Source: Pseudomonadota bacterium
Lineage (GTDB): Bacteria; Pseudomonadota; Gammaproteobacteria; Burkholderiales; Burkholderiaceae_C
Direction of reading: 5' to 3'
Length of the DNA: 64,000 nt
Assembly (NCBI GenBank): GCA_018241185.1
Contig: JAFEEH010000198.1
Span: 20,789 to 84,788, forward strand
Positions 33,839-42,228 of the stretch are shown in pieces (positions within the stretch are counted from its first letter, which is position 1; each line of letters opens with the position of its first letter). The position numbers and the translations under genes are program-made. The notes beneath the pieces are model-generated. The model had not been told where the DNA came from, did not search any database, and saw only the letters and a list, made by a program, of their open reading frames with translations.

Positions 33839-33976
33839 GGCAGAGCGGCCGATTCTAGGCCGCCCCTATGGGCGTCCTCGCCGCCTGGACCGGCGCGGGA
33901 TTCCGGTCTCGCCAGGGACATCGCGCCCGCTGCAGCGGCCCGTATCATGCGCCGCTTCACAGACGGAGACTTTCGG

Positions 33977-34963
33977 ATGCATGCATGGCTTTGCGAGGAT
34001 CCGGTGGGCGTCGACGCGCTCACCTGGAAGGAGTTGCCCACGCCGGAGCCCGGACCGGGCCAGGTGCTGGTGGAGATCCAGGCCGCGAGCCTGAACTTCC
34101 CCGATCTGCTCATCGTCCAGAACAAGTACCAGATCAAGCCGCCCCTGCCCTTCGTGCCAGGCTCCGAATACGCCGGCATCGTGCGCGCGGTGGGCGAAGG
34201 CGTCACGCACCTGAAGCCGGGCCAGAACGTGGCCTGCCTGTCGGGCACCGGCGGCTTCGGCACGCACACCCTCGCACCGGCCGCGCTGTGCATGCCGCTG
34301 CCCGACGGCTTCTCGCATGTGGACGCGGCGGCCTTCATCATGATCTACGCCACGTCCTGGCACGCGCTGATCGATCGTGCGCAACTCAAGGCCGGCGAGA
34401 CGGTGCTGGTGCTGGGCGCCGCAGGCGGTGTCGGCACCGCCGCGATCCAGATCGCAAAGGCGGCGGGCGCCCGCGTGATCGCTGCGGCCTCCACCGACGA
34501 GAAGTGCGCGTTGTGCAAGTCCATCGGCGCCGACGCGACGATCAACTACAGCACCCATGGCCTGCCGGGCGCATTCCGCGAGGCGGTGAAAGCAGCCACC
34601 GATGGCAAGGGCCCGGACGTGATCTACGACCCGGTGGGCGGCGATTTCGCCGAGCCTGCATTCCGGTCCATCGCATGGCGCGGCCGCTATTTGGTGGTGG
34701 GATTCGCCTCGGGCCCTATTCCCTCGCTCCCGCTCAATTTGATGCTGCTCAAGGGCGCATCGCTGGTGGGCGTGTTCTGGGGCGATTTCGCCAAGCGCGA
34801 GCCCAAGGCCAATGCGCAGATGATGGCCGAACTCGCCCAATGGTATGCACAAGGCAAGGTCAAGCCGGTCATCGACCGCACCATGCCGATGACCGAATTG
34901 AAGGCGGCCTATGCGCACATGGGATCTCGCGGTGTGATGGGCAAGCTCGTGCTCGTCAACTGA
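33977..34963 (+). CDS. NADPH:quinone oxidoreductase family (zinc-free MDR)
   Basis: This 328-residue medium-chain reductase has the N-terminal GroES-like domain (PGPGQVLVEIQAASLNFPDLLIVQ) and Rossmann NADPH site LVLGAAGGVGTAAIQIAKAAG. The zinc-binding residues of alcohol dehydrogenases are missing, as in the quinone reductase branch. Substrate cannot be told from sequence. A GGAGAC site precedes the start. It ends at a strong terminator at 34981. Confidence 0.9.
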   Translation: MHAWLCEDPVGVDALTWKELPTPEPGPGQVLVEIQAASLNFPDLLIVQNKYQIKPPLPFVPGSEYAGIVRAVGEGVTHLKPGQNVACLSGTGGFGTHTLAPAALCMPLPDGFSHVDAAAFIMIYATSWHALIDRAQLKAGETVLVLGAAGGVGTAAIQIAKAAGARVIAAASTDEKCALCKSIGADATINYSTHGLPGAFREAVKAATDGKGPDVIYDPVGGDFAEPAFRSIAWRGRYLVVGFASGPIPSLPLNLMLLKGASLVGVFWGDFAKREPKANAQMMAELAQWYAQGKVKPVIDRTMPMTELKAAYAHMGSRGVMGKLVLVN

Positions 34964-34980
34964 CGCGTGGCAGGCGCCAA

Positions 34981-35014
34981 AAAACAAAGGCCCGCGAATG
35001 CGGGCCTTTGTTTT
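34981..35014. terminator. Strong bidirectional terminator
   Basis: A perfect 15-bp stem (AAAACAAAGGCCCGC and its complement) with a GAAT loop ends the convergent quinone reductase and H-NS genes. Confidence 0.92.
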
Positions 35015-35042
35015 TGAACCTGCGCGATGCGCCGACAGCTGC

Positions 35043-35384
35043 TCAGTTGACTTCGAATTCGCTGAGCGATTTGCCGGCAGCCAGCGCCTCGGTCACCCAG
35101 CGCGGCTTGCGGCCGCGGCCGCCCGACCAGGTTTCGCCCGTCGGGCTGCGGTATTTCACTGCCGGCTTCGCCGCCGGTGCCGATAGGGCCCGCTTGCCGG
35201 CGCCGCGGACCGACAGCTTCAGATCGGCGGCAGTGATGCCGTAATCGGCAATCTTCTTGCGAATGTCCTCGATCACGCCGGCACGCTCGTGGGTGCGCAA
35301 CTCCTCGGCCTGCTTGCGCAATTGCGCAATGAGCTCGTCGTGCTGCTGAATCTGGGAATTGATCTCGGCAAGGGTGATGGCCAT
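35043..35384 (-). CDS. H-NS family nucleoid-associated protein
   Basis: This 113-residue DNA-binding protein is of the betaproteobacterial H-NS type (Bv3F/BpH3): an N-terminal coiled-coil for oligomerisation (about 1-60) and a C-terminal DNA-binding domain with KYRSPTGETWSGGRGRKPRWV. The G-R-G-R-K-P loop inserts in AT-rich minor grooves. It probably silences horizontally acquired genes. It is preceded by AAGGACC. Confidence 0.95.
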   Translation of the reverse strand: MAITLAEINSQIQQHDELIAQLRKQAEELRTHERAGVIEDIRKKIADYGITAADLKLSVRGAGKRALSAPAAKPAVKYRSPTGETWSGGRGRKPRWVTEALAAGKSLSEFEVN

Positions 35385-35545
35385 TCGAAGGGTCCTTCCA
35401 ATTGAAACGCCGCGAATTCTAATTCATGTCGAAATGGATGGAAGACCCAATTCGTCCGGCTTGTTCATTGAATAGTCGAAACCGAATGTTTCATGGCCGG
35501 CAACAAGGCGGCTGGAAATTGCGATCGCCACAACGCCGGCAAGAA

Positions 35546-35577
35546 AAAACCCCGCATCCTTGCGAATGCGGGGTTTT
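35546..35577. terminator. Terminator downstream of tRNA-His
   Basis: AAAACCCCGCAT and ATGCGGGGTTTT form a perfect 12-bp stem. On the minus strand it lies 44 bp after the tRNA-His gene. Confidence 0.85.
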
Positions 35578-35620
35578 GCTTTCTACGCGACCTTCTGCCT
35601 GGACGGACAAGATCAAAAGA

Positions 35621-35697
35621 TGGGGTGGCTGATGGGACTCGAACCCACGACAACCAGGATCACAACCTGGGACTCTACCAACTGAGCTACAGCCACC
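35621..35697 (-). tRNA. tRNA-His (anticodon GTG)
   Basis: The 77-nt gene includes the extra 5' G of histidine tRNA and an encoded CCA. The anticodon loop TTGTGAT gives GTG, the T arm has GGGTTCGAGTCCC and the D arm AGCTCAGTTGGTAGAG. It follows ppiD on the same strand. Confidence 0.97.
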
Positions 35698-35727
35698 GGA
35701 GAACTTCGAATTGTACTGTGAAAATGC

Positions 35728-37644
35728 TCAGCTTCGCGCGCCGCCGGCCACACTTTCCGCCGGGCGCGGCACCAGGATTTTGACCTTGAGTCGATCCTTG
35801 AGCACCTCGTAATAGGCAGCTGCCTCAGCCCCGCCGGTGGCCTGGGCAAGCTGTGCGCGCTCCTGCTGCTGGACGCCCGCAGGCGACGCGGCGCGAGGCA
35901 CATCCTTGTTCACACGCATCACGGCGTAGCCATCGCTGCCCAGATCCACACCCACCCAGGCCGGCAGCTTGGCCCCGTCCGCGCGCAGGGCGGCCTCGAC
36001 CAGTGCAGGGGGCTGCGACTGCGACTGCGCACGCGAAAGCACGATCGACGTGCCCAATGAGGCACCGGCCGCATTCGCCTGCCAGGCCGCGAGCTTGGCC
36101 TCGCCTTCTGCCTTGGCAAGCGCTGCGGCGCGTTGGGCCACGAGCAACTCGCGTACCTTGTCCTTGACCTCGGCGAAGGGCAAGGCGCGCGCTGGGGAGT
36201 ACTGGGTCACGCGGCCGGAAGCGAGTTGGTTCGAGCCGATCTCGATCGCCTCGGTGTTGTGCTTGCGGTCCAGCGACTCCGGTGCGAACAGCGCCGCCAG
36301 GAAATTGCGGCTCGCCAGCGCGCCCTTGGCGTCCGGTGCCGGCGTTCGCGTGACGCCCGACGCCTTCTGGATCGTCAGCTTGAGCTTGTCGGCCGCAGGC
36401 TGCAGGCTGTCGCCCTGCTGGTAGACGAGATCGCTCATCGTTTCGGCCGCCTTGGCGAACTCCTGCGTCGCCTGCTGGGTGCGCACCTCGTTTTCGATCT
36501 GGGCGCGCACCTGCTCGAAGGGCGGTACCACGGCGGGCTTCACGTCGTCGAGACGGATGATGTGGTAGCCGAACTCGGACTCGACCACGTTGCTGATCTC
36601 GCCCTTCTTCATGGCGAACACGGCATCCTCGAACGGCTTGACCATCGCTCCGCGCGTCACGAAGTCGAGTTCACCGCCCTTCTCGGCAGAGCCGGGATCC
36701 TGCGAGTTCTTGCGTGCGAGGTCGCCGAAGCTTCCGGGCGCCTTGCGCACCTCGGCCAGCAGCTGCTCGGCCTTGGCCTTCGCCTTTTCTCGCTCGGCGG
36801 CCGGAGCATCCTTGGCCGCCGTGATGAGGATGTGGCTCGCGCGCCGCTCCTCCTTGGTGCCGAAGCGTTCCTTGTTCTGTTCGTAGTAGGCCTTCAGATC
36901 GGCGTCGCTCACGGTCACGGCCTTCTTGGCGGCATCGAGGTCGAGCACGATGTACTCGATGCTGGCCTGCTCCGGCGCCTGGAACTGCGCCGTGTGGGCC
37001 TTGTAGTAAGCCTCGAGGTCCGCGTCGCTCACGCTGACCTTGCTCGCGAACTCCTTGGGCGAAAAACGCGCCACCTGGACCTCGCGCTGGTCGTAGATGG
37101 CATTCAGCGCCACATCTGCCTGCGCTCGGCTCGCCTGGGCGGTGACGGTCACGCCGGCCAGCACCTGCTGGGTCGTGAGTTCGGCGCGTACTGCACGCGC
37201 GAACTGGTCGGGTGTCATGCCCACGCCCAGCCGAAACGCGCCCTCGTCGAGCTCGCCTTTGGCATTGCGGAAATTCTTCACACCGCGGTCCTCGGCCGCC
37301 AGACGCACCGCCATGTCCGACACCGTCAGGTTGGCTTTGGACGCAGCGGCAACCAGCACACGGTCGCGCACCATCCGCTCGAGCGTCGCATAGCGGGCGG
37401 CATCCGAATCGAGCATCGCGGGATCGACCCCCGGCATCTGCTGCCGCAGCCGGTCGGCTTCGTTGCGATGCTGCGCATCCCACTCCGGCCGCGTGATGGC
37501 TTGCCCGTCCACCGTGGCCACGCTGTCGCCGCCGCGGTTGAGTTCCGTGTAGCGCTCGACGCCGAACAGCACGAACGACGGGATGATCAGCAAGAACAAG
37601 AAGAACATGGCGAACTTGTTGTACTTGCGGAAGAAATCAAACAT
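35728..37644 (-). CDS. ppiD: Periplasmic folding chaperone PpiD (SurA-N + parvulin domain)
   Basis: This 638-residue inner-membrane-anchored chaperone helps newly exported proteins leave the Sec translocon. It has one membrane helix at about 12-32 (FAMFFLFLLIIPSFVLFGV), a SurA-like N-terminal region, a parvulin PPIase domain (about 255-360, RRASHILITAAKDAPAAERE and FGYHIIRLDDVKPAVV) and a long C-terminal region. It is downstream of hupB and tRNA-Val, a standard neighbourhood for ppiD. Confidence 0.95.
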   Translation of the reverse strand: MFDFFRKYNKFAMFFLFLLIIPSFVLFGVERYTELNRGGDSVATVDGQAITRPEWDAQHRNEADRLRQQMPGVDPAMLDSDAARYATLERMVRDRVLVAAASKANLTVSDMAVRLAAEDRGVKNFRNAKGELDEGAFRLGVGMTPDQFARAVRAELTTQQVLAGVTVTAQASRAQADVALNAIYDQREVQVARFSPKEFASKVSVSDADLEAYYKAHTAQFQAPEQASIEYIVLDLDAAKKAVTVSDADLKAYYEQNKERFGTKEERRASHILITAAKDAPAAEREKAKAKAEQLLAEVRKAPGSFGDLARKNSQDPGSAEKGGELDFVTRGAMVKPFEDAVFAMKKGEISNVVESEFGYHIIRLDDVKPAVVPPFEQVRAQIENEVRTQQATQEFAKAAETMSDLVYQQGDSLQPAADKLKLTIQKASGVTRTPAPDAKGALASRNFLAALFAPESLDRKHNTEAIEIGSNQLASGRVTQYSPARALPFAEVKDKVRELLVAQRAAALAKAEGEAKLAAWQANAAGASLGTSIVLSRAQSQSQPPALVEAALRADGAKLPAWVGVDLGSDGYAVMRVNKDVPRAASPAGVQQQERAQLAQATGGAEAAAYYEVLKDRLKVKILVPRPAESVAGGARS

Positions 37645-37698
37645 GCCTGGACACTTTCTCTGGCTGCGCGCCGGAGCGCATTCGACGAGACCAACAAA

Positions 37699-37722
37699 AA
37701 AGGCGAACCGATGTTCGCCTTT
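37699..37722 (-). terminator. Terminator downstream of tRNA-Val
   Basis: On the minus strand AAAGGCGAAC, loop ATCG, GTTCGCCTTT is followed by a T run. It separates tRNA-Val from ppiD. Confidence 0.85.
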
Positions 37723-37730
37723 GCTTCGGG

Positions 37731-37806
37731 TGGTGGGTGCTGACGGGCTCGAACCGCCGACCTACGCCTTGTAAGGGCGCCGCTCTACCAACTGAGCTAA
37801 GCACCC
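37731..37806 (-). tRNA. tRNA-Val (anticodon TAC)
   Basis: The 76-nt gene has a GGGTGCT acceptor arm, anticodon loop CTTACAA with anticodon TAC, T arm with GGTTCGAGCC and an encoded CCA. It lies 16 bp after hupB and is probably cotranscribed with it. Confidence 0.97.
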
Positions 37807-37822
37807 CACCGTCAGTTCCCCA

Positions 37823-38095
37823 TCAGTTCAGCGCGTCCTTGAGCGCCTTGCCGGGGCGGAACTTCGGGATCTTGGCAGCCTTGATTTTAATCGCGGTGCC
37901 GGTGCGGGGATTTCGGCCGGTGCGAGCCGCCCGCTTGCCCACGGCGAAGGTGCCGAAACCGACGAGCGACACGGAACCGCCTTTCTTCAACGTGGTGCGG
38001 ATGGCACCGATGGTCGACTCGAGCGCGCGCGTGGCGGCTGCTTTGGAAATGTCGGCGTTCTTTGCGATGTGCTCAATCAGTTCGGTCTTGTTCAC
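37823..38095 (-). CDS. hupB: DNA-binding protein HU-beta
   Basis: This 90-residue nucleoid protein matches HU along its length: [48 protein letters not shown] (beta arm) and [15 protein letters not shown]. It bends and compacts DNA as a dimer. It has a near-consensus promoter (38224-38252) and a perfect 22-bp palindrome at its predicted transcription start. Confidence 0.98.
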   Translation of the reverse strand: MNKTELIEHIAKNADISKAAATRALESTIGAIRTTLKKGGSVSLVGFGTFAVGKRAARTGRNPRTGTAIKIKAAKIPKFRPGKALKDALN

Positions 38096-38198
38096 AAGGG
38101 CCCCTTGTTCGGAAGAGTTGATCGGGTGACGTCAAGTGCGCGACCGGCCCTGCGGCAATGCCGGGCATTTCGGGCGAGGGTGGGAGGCAGTCCTGACG

Positions 38199-38220
38199 CT
38201 TCGGCAGCGCGCTGCCGAAG
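38199..38220. promoter_or_regulatory. Perfect 22-bp palindrome at the hupB transcription start
   Basis: CTTCGGCAGCG followed directly by its exact complement (no loop) sits just downstream of the hupB -10 box, at about +1 to +20. It may be a dimeric repressor operator or a 5' stabilising hairpin. Confidence 0.6.
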
Positions 38221-38223
38221 GCG

Positions 38224-38252
38224 ATTAAAGCCATGCAGCCAGAGGGTGTCAA
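38224..38252 (-). promoter_or_regulatory. hupB promoter
   Basis: On the minus strand a consensus TTGACA (38247-38252) and TTTAAT (38224-38229) are separated by exactly 17 bp, 130 bp upstream of the hupB start codon. Confidence 0.85.
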
Positions 38253-38317
38253 TAAGACAAAGGCCTCCCCGGCGCAGTGGGTCCGAGGATTTTAGGGGCG
38301 TTTTGTGCAGTCCTCGT

Positions 38318-39409
38318 TCAAAGCGCCTGTGCGATCGCCTTGCCCAGGTCGACAGTGCCTGCGCTGCCACCGATGTCACGCGTGCGCGGCGCGCCACTGC
38401 CAGGCGCGAGCACGGCCTCGATGCTGCGCAGGATGGCGTCGTGCGCCTCCTTGTGGCCGAGGAATTCCAGCATCATCGCGCCGCACCAGATCTGACCGAT
38501 CGGGTTCGCGATGCCCTGCCCCGCGATGTCCGGCGCCGAGCCGTGCACCGGCTCGAAAAGTGACGGGGTCGTGCGGTCGGGGTTGAGGTTGGCACTTGGC
38601 GCGATGCCGATCGTGCCGGTGCACGCCGGGCCCAGGTCCGAAAGGATGTCGCCGAACAGGTTGCTTGCCACCACCACGTCGAAGAAATCGGGACGCTGCA
38701 CGAAATGCGCCGTGAGGATGTCGATGTGGAACTTGTCGAGCGTGATGCCCGGGTACTGCTTGGCCATCTCTGCCACACGCTCGTCCCAGTAGGGCATGGT
38801 GATCGAGATGCCATTGCTCTTGGTGGCGCTGGTCAGGTGCTTCTTGGGCCGCGACTGCGCGAGCTCGAACGCGAACTTGAGCACGCGGTCGACGCCGTGG
38901 CGAGACATCACGGTCTCCTGCACCACGATCTCGCGCGGCGTGCCGGCATACATGCGGCCGCCAATGCTGGAGTACTCGCCTTCGGTGTTCTCCCGCACGA
39001 TGTACATGTCGATCTCGCCAGGCTCGCGCGGGCTGCCGTCGCGGCGCACCACCGGCGCGGTGATGCCGGGCATCAGGCGCGCGGGGCGCAGGTTGATGTA
39101 CTGGTCGAACTCGCGGCGAAACAGCAGCAGCGAGCCCCACAGCGACACGTGGTCGGCGATCTTCTCGGGCCACCCGACGGCGCCGAAGAAGATCGCGTCG
39201 TGCCCGCCGATCTGGTCCTTCCAGTCGTCGGGCAACATCTTCCCGTGCTTCTCGAAATAGTCCCAGCTGGAGAAGTCGAAGTGGTCGAAAGCGAGGTCGA
39301 TGCCGAACTTGCGCGCCGCCGCGTCGACGACCCGAAGCCCTTCGGGCATGGTCTCCTTGCCGATCCCGTCGCCGGCGATGACGGCGATGCGCTTCTTGCT
39401 GCTGCTCAT
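38318..39409 (-). CDS. Tartrate dehydrogenase/D-malate dehydrogenase family
   Basis: This 363-residue enzyme belongs to the decarboxylating beta-hydroxyacid dehydrogenases. It shows IAVIAGDGIGKETMPEG, the substrate-site INLRPARLMPG, IVRENTEGEYSSIGG, TKSNGI and VVASNLFGDILSDLGP, with the TDH/DmlA rather than isopropylmalate-type pattern. It likely oxidises tartrate or D-malate with NAD. Its ATG overlaps the stop codon of the upstream hydrolase by 4 bases (ATGA), which implies translational coupling. A LysR gene lies divergent from the pair. Confidence 0.9.
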   Translation of the reverse strand: MSSSKKRIAVIAGDGIGKETMPEGLRVVDAAARKFGIDLAFDHFDFSSWDYFEKHGKMLPDDWKDQIGGHDAIFFGAVGWPEKIADHVSLWGSLLLFRREFDQYINLRPARLMPGITAPVVRRDGSPREPGEIDMYIVRENTEGEYSSIGGRMYAGTPREIVVQETVMSRHGVDRVLKFAFELAQSRPKKHLTSATKSNGISITMPYWDERVAEMAKQYPGITLDKFHIDILTAHFVQRPDFFDVVVASNLFGDILSDLGPACTGTIGIAPSANLNPDRTTPSLFEPVHGSAPDIAGQGIANPIGQIWCGAMMLEFLGHKEAHDAILRSIEAVLAPGSGAPRTRDIGGSAGTVDLGKAIAQAL

Positions 39410-40302
39410 GGTGTGTCTTCCTTGGACTCGGTGAAAAACCGGAGGGCCTCGGCCGCCAGGGCCTCGGGTGCCTCCTCAGGGATGTAGTGGCCGCAAGGCA
39501 GCGGCGCGCCGCTCACCTGCGTGGCCCGCTCGCGCCACAGCGCGAGCACGTCGAAGCAGCGGCCGACGACGCCGTGGGCACCCCACAGCACGTGCAGCGG
39601 CTGTTCGAGCCGTCGGCCCGCCGCGATGTCCTCGCGGTCGTGCGCCAGGTCGATGCCGGCCGAGGCGCGGTAGTCCTCGCAGATGCCCCGTGCACTGCCG
39701 GGCAGCGCGATGCAGCGCTCGTACTCGGCCATCGCCTCGGGCGCGAAGGGGCCCAGGCCGGCGTAGCGTCCGCCCATGGTGCTGCGCACATAGCGCACGG
39801 GGTCGGACTCGATCAACGCTTCTGGCAGCGGTGACGGCTGGATCAGGAAGAACCAGTGCCAGTAGGCACGTGCGAAGGCCAGGTCGGTGCGCTCGTACAT
39901 GGCCAGCGTGGGCGCGATGTCCAGCAGCATCATGCGTTCGACCGACGACGGATGGTCCGCCGCGAGACGATGCGCGACGCGGGCGCCGCGGTCGTGCGCC
40001 AGCACGCCGAAGCGCTCGAAGCCATGGTGCCCCATGGCGGCCAGCGCATCCTGCGCCATCTCGCGCTTGCTGTAGGGCCGATGTTCCGTATCGGTGGGCG
40101 GCCGGCCCGAATCGCCGTAGCCGCGCAGGTCGACCATCACAAGCGTGAACTGCCGCGCCAGCGTCGGCGCGACCCGGTGCCAGATCGCATGCGTCTGGGG
40201 ATGGCCGTGCAGCAGCAGCAGGGGGGCGCCCTGCCCGCCGACGCGGCCATGGATACACACGCCGTCGCGTTCGATGTCGAAGGGGGTGAAGTCGTCCAGC
40301 AC
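39406..40302 (-). CDS. Fluoroacetate dehalogenase-like alpha/beta hydrolase
   Basis: This 298-residue hydrolase has an Asp nucleophile in LAHDRGARVAHR (Asp104), Arg105 and Arg108, the acid Asp128, His149-Trp150 in AYWHWFFLIQP, Tyr211 and the catalytic His272 in CGHYIPEEAP. These match the nucleophile, carboxylate-binding, halide-binding and general-base residues known for fluoroacetate dehalogenase (Asp104, Arg105, Arg108, Asp128, His149, Trp150, Tyr212, His271 in the Burkholderia FA1 enzyme, from memory). The GTG start at 40302 gives almost identical numbering. Natural substrate is unknown. It is coupled to the tartrate/malate dehydrogenase gene. Confidence 0.82.
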   Translation of the reverse strand: MLDDFTPFDIERDGVCIHGRVGGQGAPLLLLHGHPQTHAIWHRVAPTLARQFTLVMVDLRGYGDSGRPPTDTEHRPYSKREMAQDALAAMGHHGFERFGVLAHDRGARVAHRLAADHPSSVERMMLLDIAPTLAMYERTDLAFARAYWHWFFLIQPSPLPEALIESDPVRYVRSTMGGRYAGLGPFAPEAMAEYERCIALPGSARGICEDYRASAGIDLAHDREDIAAGRRLEQPLHVLWGAHGVVGRCFDVLALWRERATQVSGAPLPCGHYIPEEAPEALAAEALRFFTESKEDTP

Positions 40303-40377
40303 GCGGCAATTGTGCGTTGCGCGACGCCAACGGATCAAGCAACAATCCGCCAATCGACTCTTTCCTATTTTGAATGA

Positions 40378-41334
40378 ATGGAACGCGCGGACCTCGAGCT
40401 GGTGTTGAACGTGCGCGACCGCGGCAGCCTGGCGGGTGCGGCAGCGGCGCTCGGCGTGGTGCCCTCGGTCGTCACCAAGCGCCTCGCCGCGCTGGAGGCG
40501 CGGCTGGGCCAGCGCCTGTTCGAACGCACCACGCGCCGCCTCGTGCTCACGCGCGAGGGCGAGGCGGTGTGCGGCCATGCGCAGAAGCTGCTCGAAGGCT
40601 TCGCGGCACTCGAATCGGACCTGCGTGAACGGCAGCAGGCGCTCAGCGGCACCATCCGGCTGGCCGCCACACTGGGCTTCGGCCGTCGCTGGGTCGGCCC
40701 GGCGCTCGCCACATTCCAGCAGAAGAATCCCGGCGTGCGGATCGACCTGCGCCTGAGCGAGCAGCTGCCCGAGCTCGGGGCCGAGGGCTATGACGGTGCC
40801 GTCTGGCTGTGGTCCGTGCAGGCGCGGCACGCCGCCGACTGGACCATGCGGCGCCTGGCCCGCAACCAGCGCGTCGTGGTTGCGGCGCCGGACTACCTCG
40901 AAGCGCACGGCGTGCCGGCGTCGCCCGACGAACTCGCCCATCATGCCTGCCTGTCGGTGCAGGAGAACGAGGACAGCGGCCGCACGGCCAACGCCCGGTC
41001 GGTGTGGACGCTGCGGCACCAGCGCGACGGCACCGTGCACCGTGTACGCGTCGAAGGCCCGCTGTCGAGCAACTCGGGCGAGCTGGTGCGCGACTGGTGC
41101 CTGGCCGGCCACGGCCTCATGCTGCGCAGCCTGTGGGACGTGGCACCGCACCTCGCCGCCGGCAGGCTGGTGCGGGTACTGCCGCAGTACGCGATGACCG
41201 ATGCCGACATCCACTGGATCGCCCCCTGGCAGCCGAAGACGCCGCGCCGGGTGCGCCTGCTGGTCGACGCGCTGGCGGAGCATTTCCGCGGCGAGCCGTG
41301 GAAGCCACCGACGACGGCTCGCCGAAAAGGGTGA
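40378..41334 (+). CDS. LysR-family transcription regulator
   Basis: This 318-residue regulator has the N-terminal winged helix (LELVLNVRDRGSLAGAAAALG, VVTKRLAALEARLGQRLFERTTRRL) and a ligand-binding C-terminal domain (IRLAATLGFGRRWVGPAL, GAEGYDGAVWLW). It is divergent from the hydrolase-dehydrogenase pair with a 75-bp gap, the usual place for a LysR protein that activates its neighbours. The LysR branch resembles DmlR/TtdR-type regulators of tartrate or malate use, which fits. Confidence 0.9.
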   Translation: MERADLELVLNVRDRGSLAGAAAALGVVPSVVTKRLAALEARLGQRLFERTTRRLVLTREGEAVCGHAQKLLEGFAALESDLRERQQALSGTIRLAATLGFGRRWVGPALATFQQKNPGVRIDLRLSEQLPELGAEGYDGAVWLWSVQARHAADWTMRRLARNQRVVVAAPDYLEAHGVPASPDELAHHACLSVQENEDSGRTANARSVWTLRHQRDGTVHRVRVEGPLSSNSGELVRDWCLAGHGLMLRSLWDVAPHLAAGRLVRVLPQYAMTDADIHWIAPWQPKTPRRVRLLVDALAEHFRGEPWKPPTTARRKG

Positions 41335-41337
41335 CGC

Positions 41338-42228
41338 TCAGGCCGGGCGCGGCTCGCGCACCACCAGGCTCACGCCGAGCGCCGTCAGCGCGATGCCGGC
41401 CACCGTGAGCACGGTGATGGGCTCGTCGAACAGCAGCCACGCCATGACGGCCGTGCAGGGCGGCACGAGGTATAGCAGGCTGGTCACGGCCGTGGCCGTG
41501 CCGCGCTGGATGAGCATGTACAGCAGCGAGCTGCCGCCCAGGGTCAGCGCTACCACCGACCAGGCCATGGCGCCGATCGATCCCGCGGTCCATTCGATGG
41601 ACGACCGCTCCAGCAGCAGCGCGAGCGGCAGCGTCACCGCCAGCGCCGCCAGCTGCTGCACCGCGCTGGCCGAACGCACGTCGCAGGGCGCCACGAAACG
41701 CTTCTGATACAGCGTGCCGGCCGTGATGGACAGCAGCGCCAGCAGGGCCAGAGAAAGAGTGAGCGCGCTGACCTCGCCGCCCTGCCCCAGCTTGCGGGCC
41801 ACCACCAGCGCCAGCCCCGCGAAACCCAGCACCAGGCCGAGCCACTGCCGCGGCGCGATGCGCCCGCCATGGAAGGACATCCACACGGCCGTGAGCACCG
41901 GCTGGATGCCCACCAGCAAGGCCACGAGACCCGAACCCATGCCGGCCTTGACGGCCGCCCACACGCCGCCGAGATAGCCGGCCTGCATCAGCACGCCGGT
42001 CACGGCCAGGTGCAGAGCCTGCGTGCGCGAGCGCGGCCAAGCCACACCGGCCGCCATCACCCAGGCCAGGAAACAGGCGGAAGACAGCGCATAGCGCACG
42101 GCAAGAAACTTGAGCGGCGGCGCGTGCGGCATGGCATAGCGCGCCACGATGAAGCCGGTGCTCCAGATCAGCACGAAGACCGCGGGCATGGCGCGCAGCC
42201 AGCCGTCGCTGCGCGCCATGGCGCTCAT
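41338..42228 (-). CDS. DMT (EamA) family transporter
   Basis: This 296-residue inner-membrane protein has ten hydrophobic segments in two EamA repeats; the first begins AVFVLIWSTGFIVARYAMP, the second region includes GGSSLLYMLIQRGTATAVTSLLYLVPPCTAVMAWLLFDEP, typical of amino-acid or metabolite exporters of the RhaT/EamA group. The substrate is not predictable. Its ATG overlaps the pgsA stop (ATGA), so it is translated together with pgsA. It is convergent with the LysR gene, only 3 bp apart. Confidence 0.88.
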   Translation of the reverse strand: MSAMARSDGWLRAMPAVFVLIWSTGFIVARYAMPHAPPLKFLAVRYALSSACFLAWVMAAGVAWPRSRTQALHLAVTGVLMQAGYLGGVWAAVKAGMGSGLVALLVGIQPVLTAVWMSFHGGRIAPRQWLGLVLGFAGLALVVARKLGQGGEVSALTLSLALLALLSITAGTLYQKRFVAPCDVRSASAVQQLAALAVTLPLALLLERSSIEWTAGSIGAMAWSVVALTLGGSSLLYMLIQRGTATAVTSLLYLVPPCTAVMAWLLFDEPITVLTVAGIALTALGVSLVVREPRPA

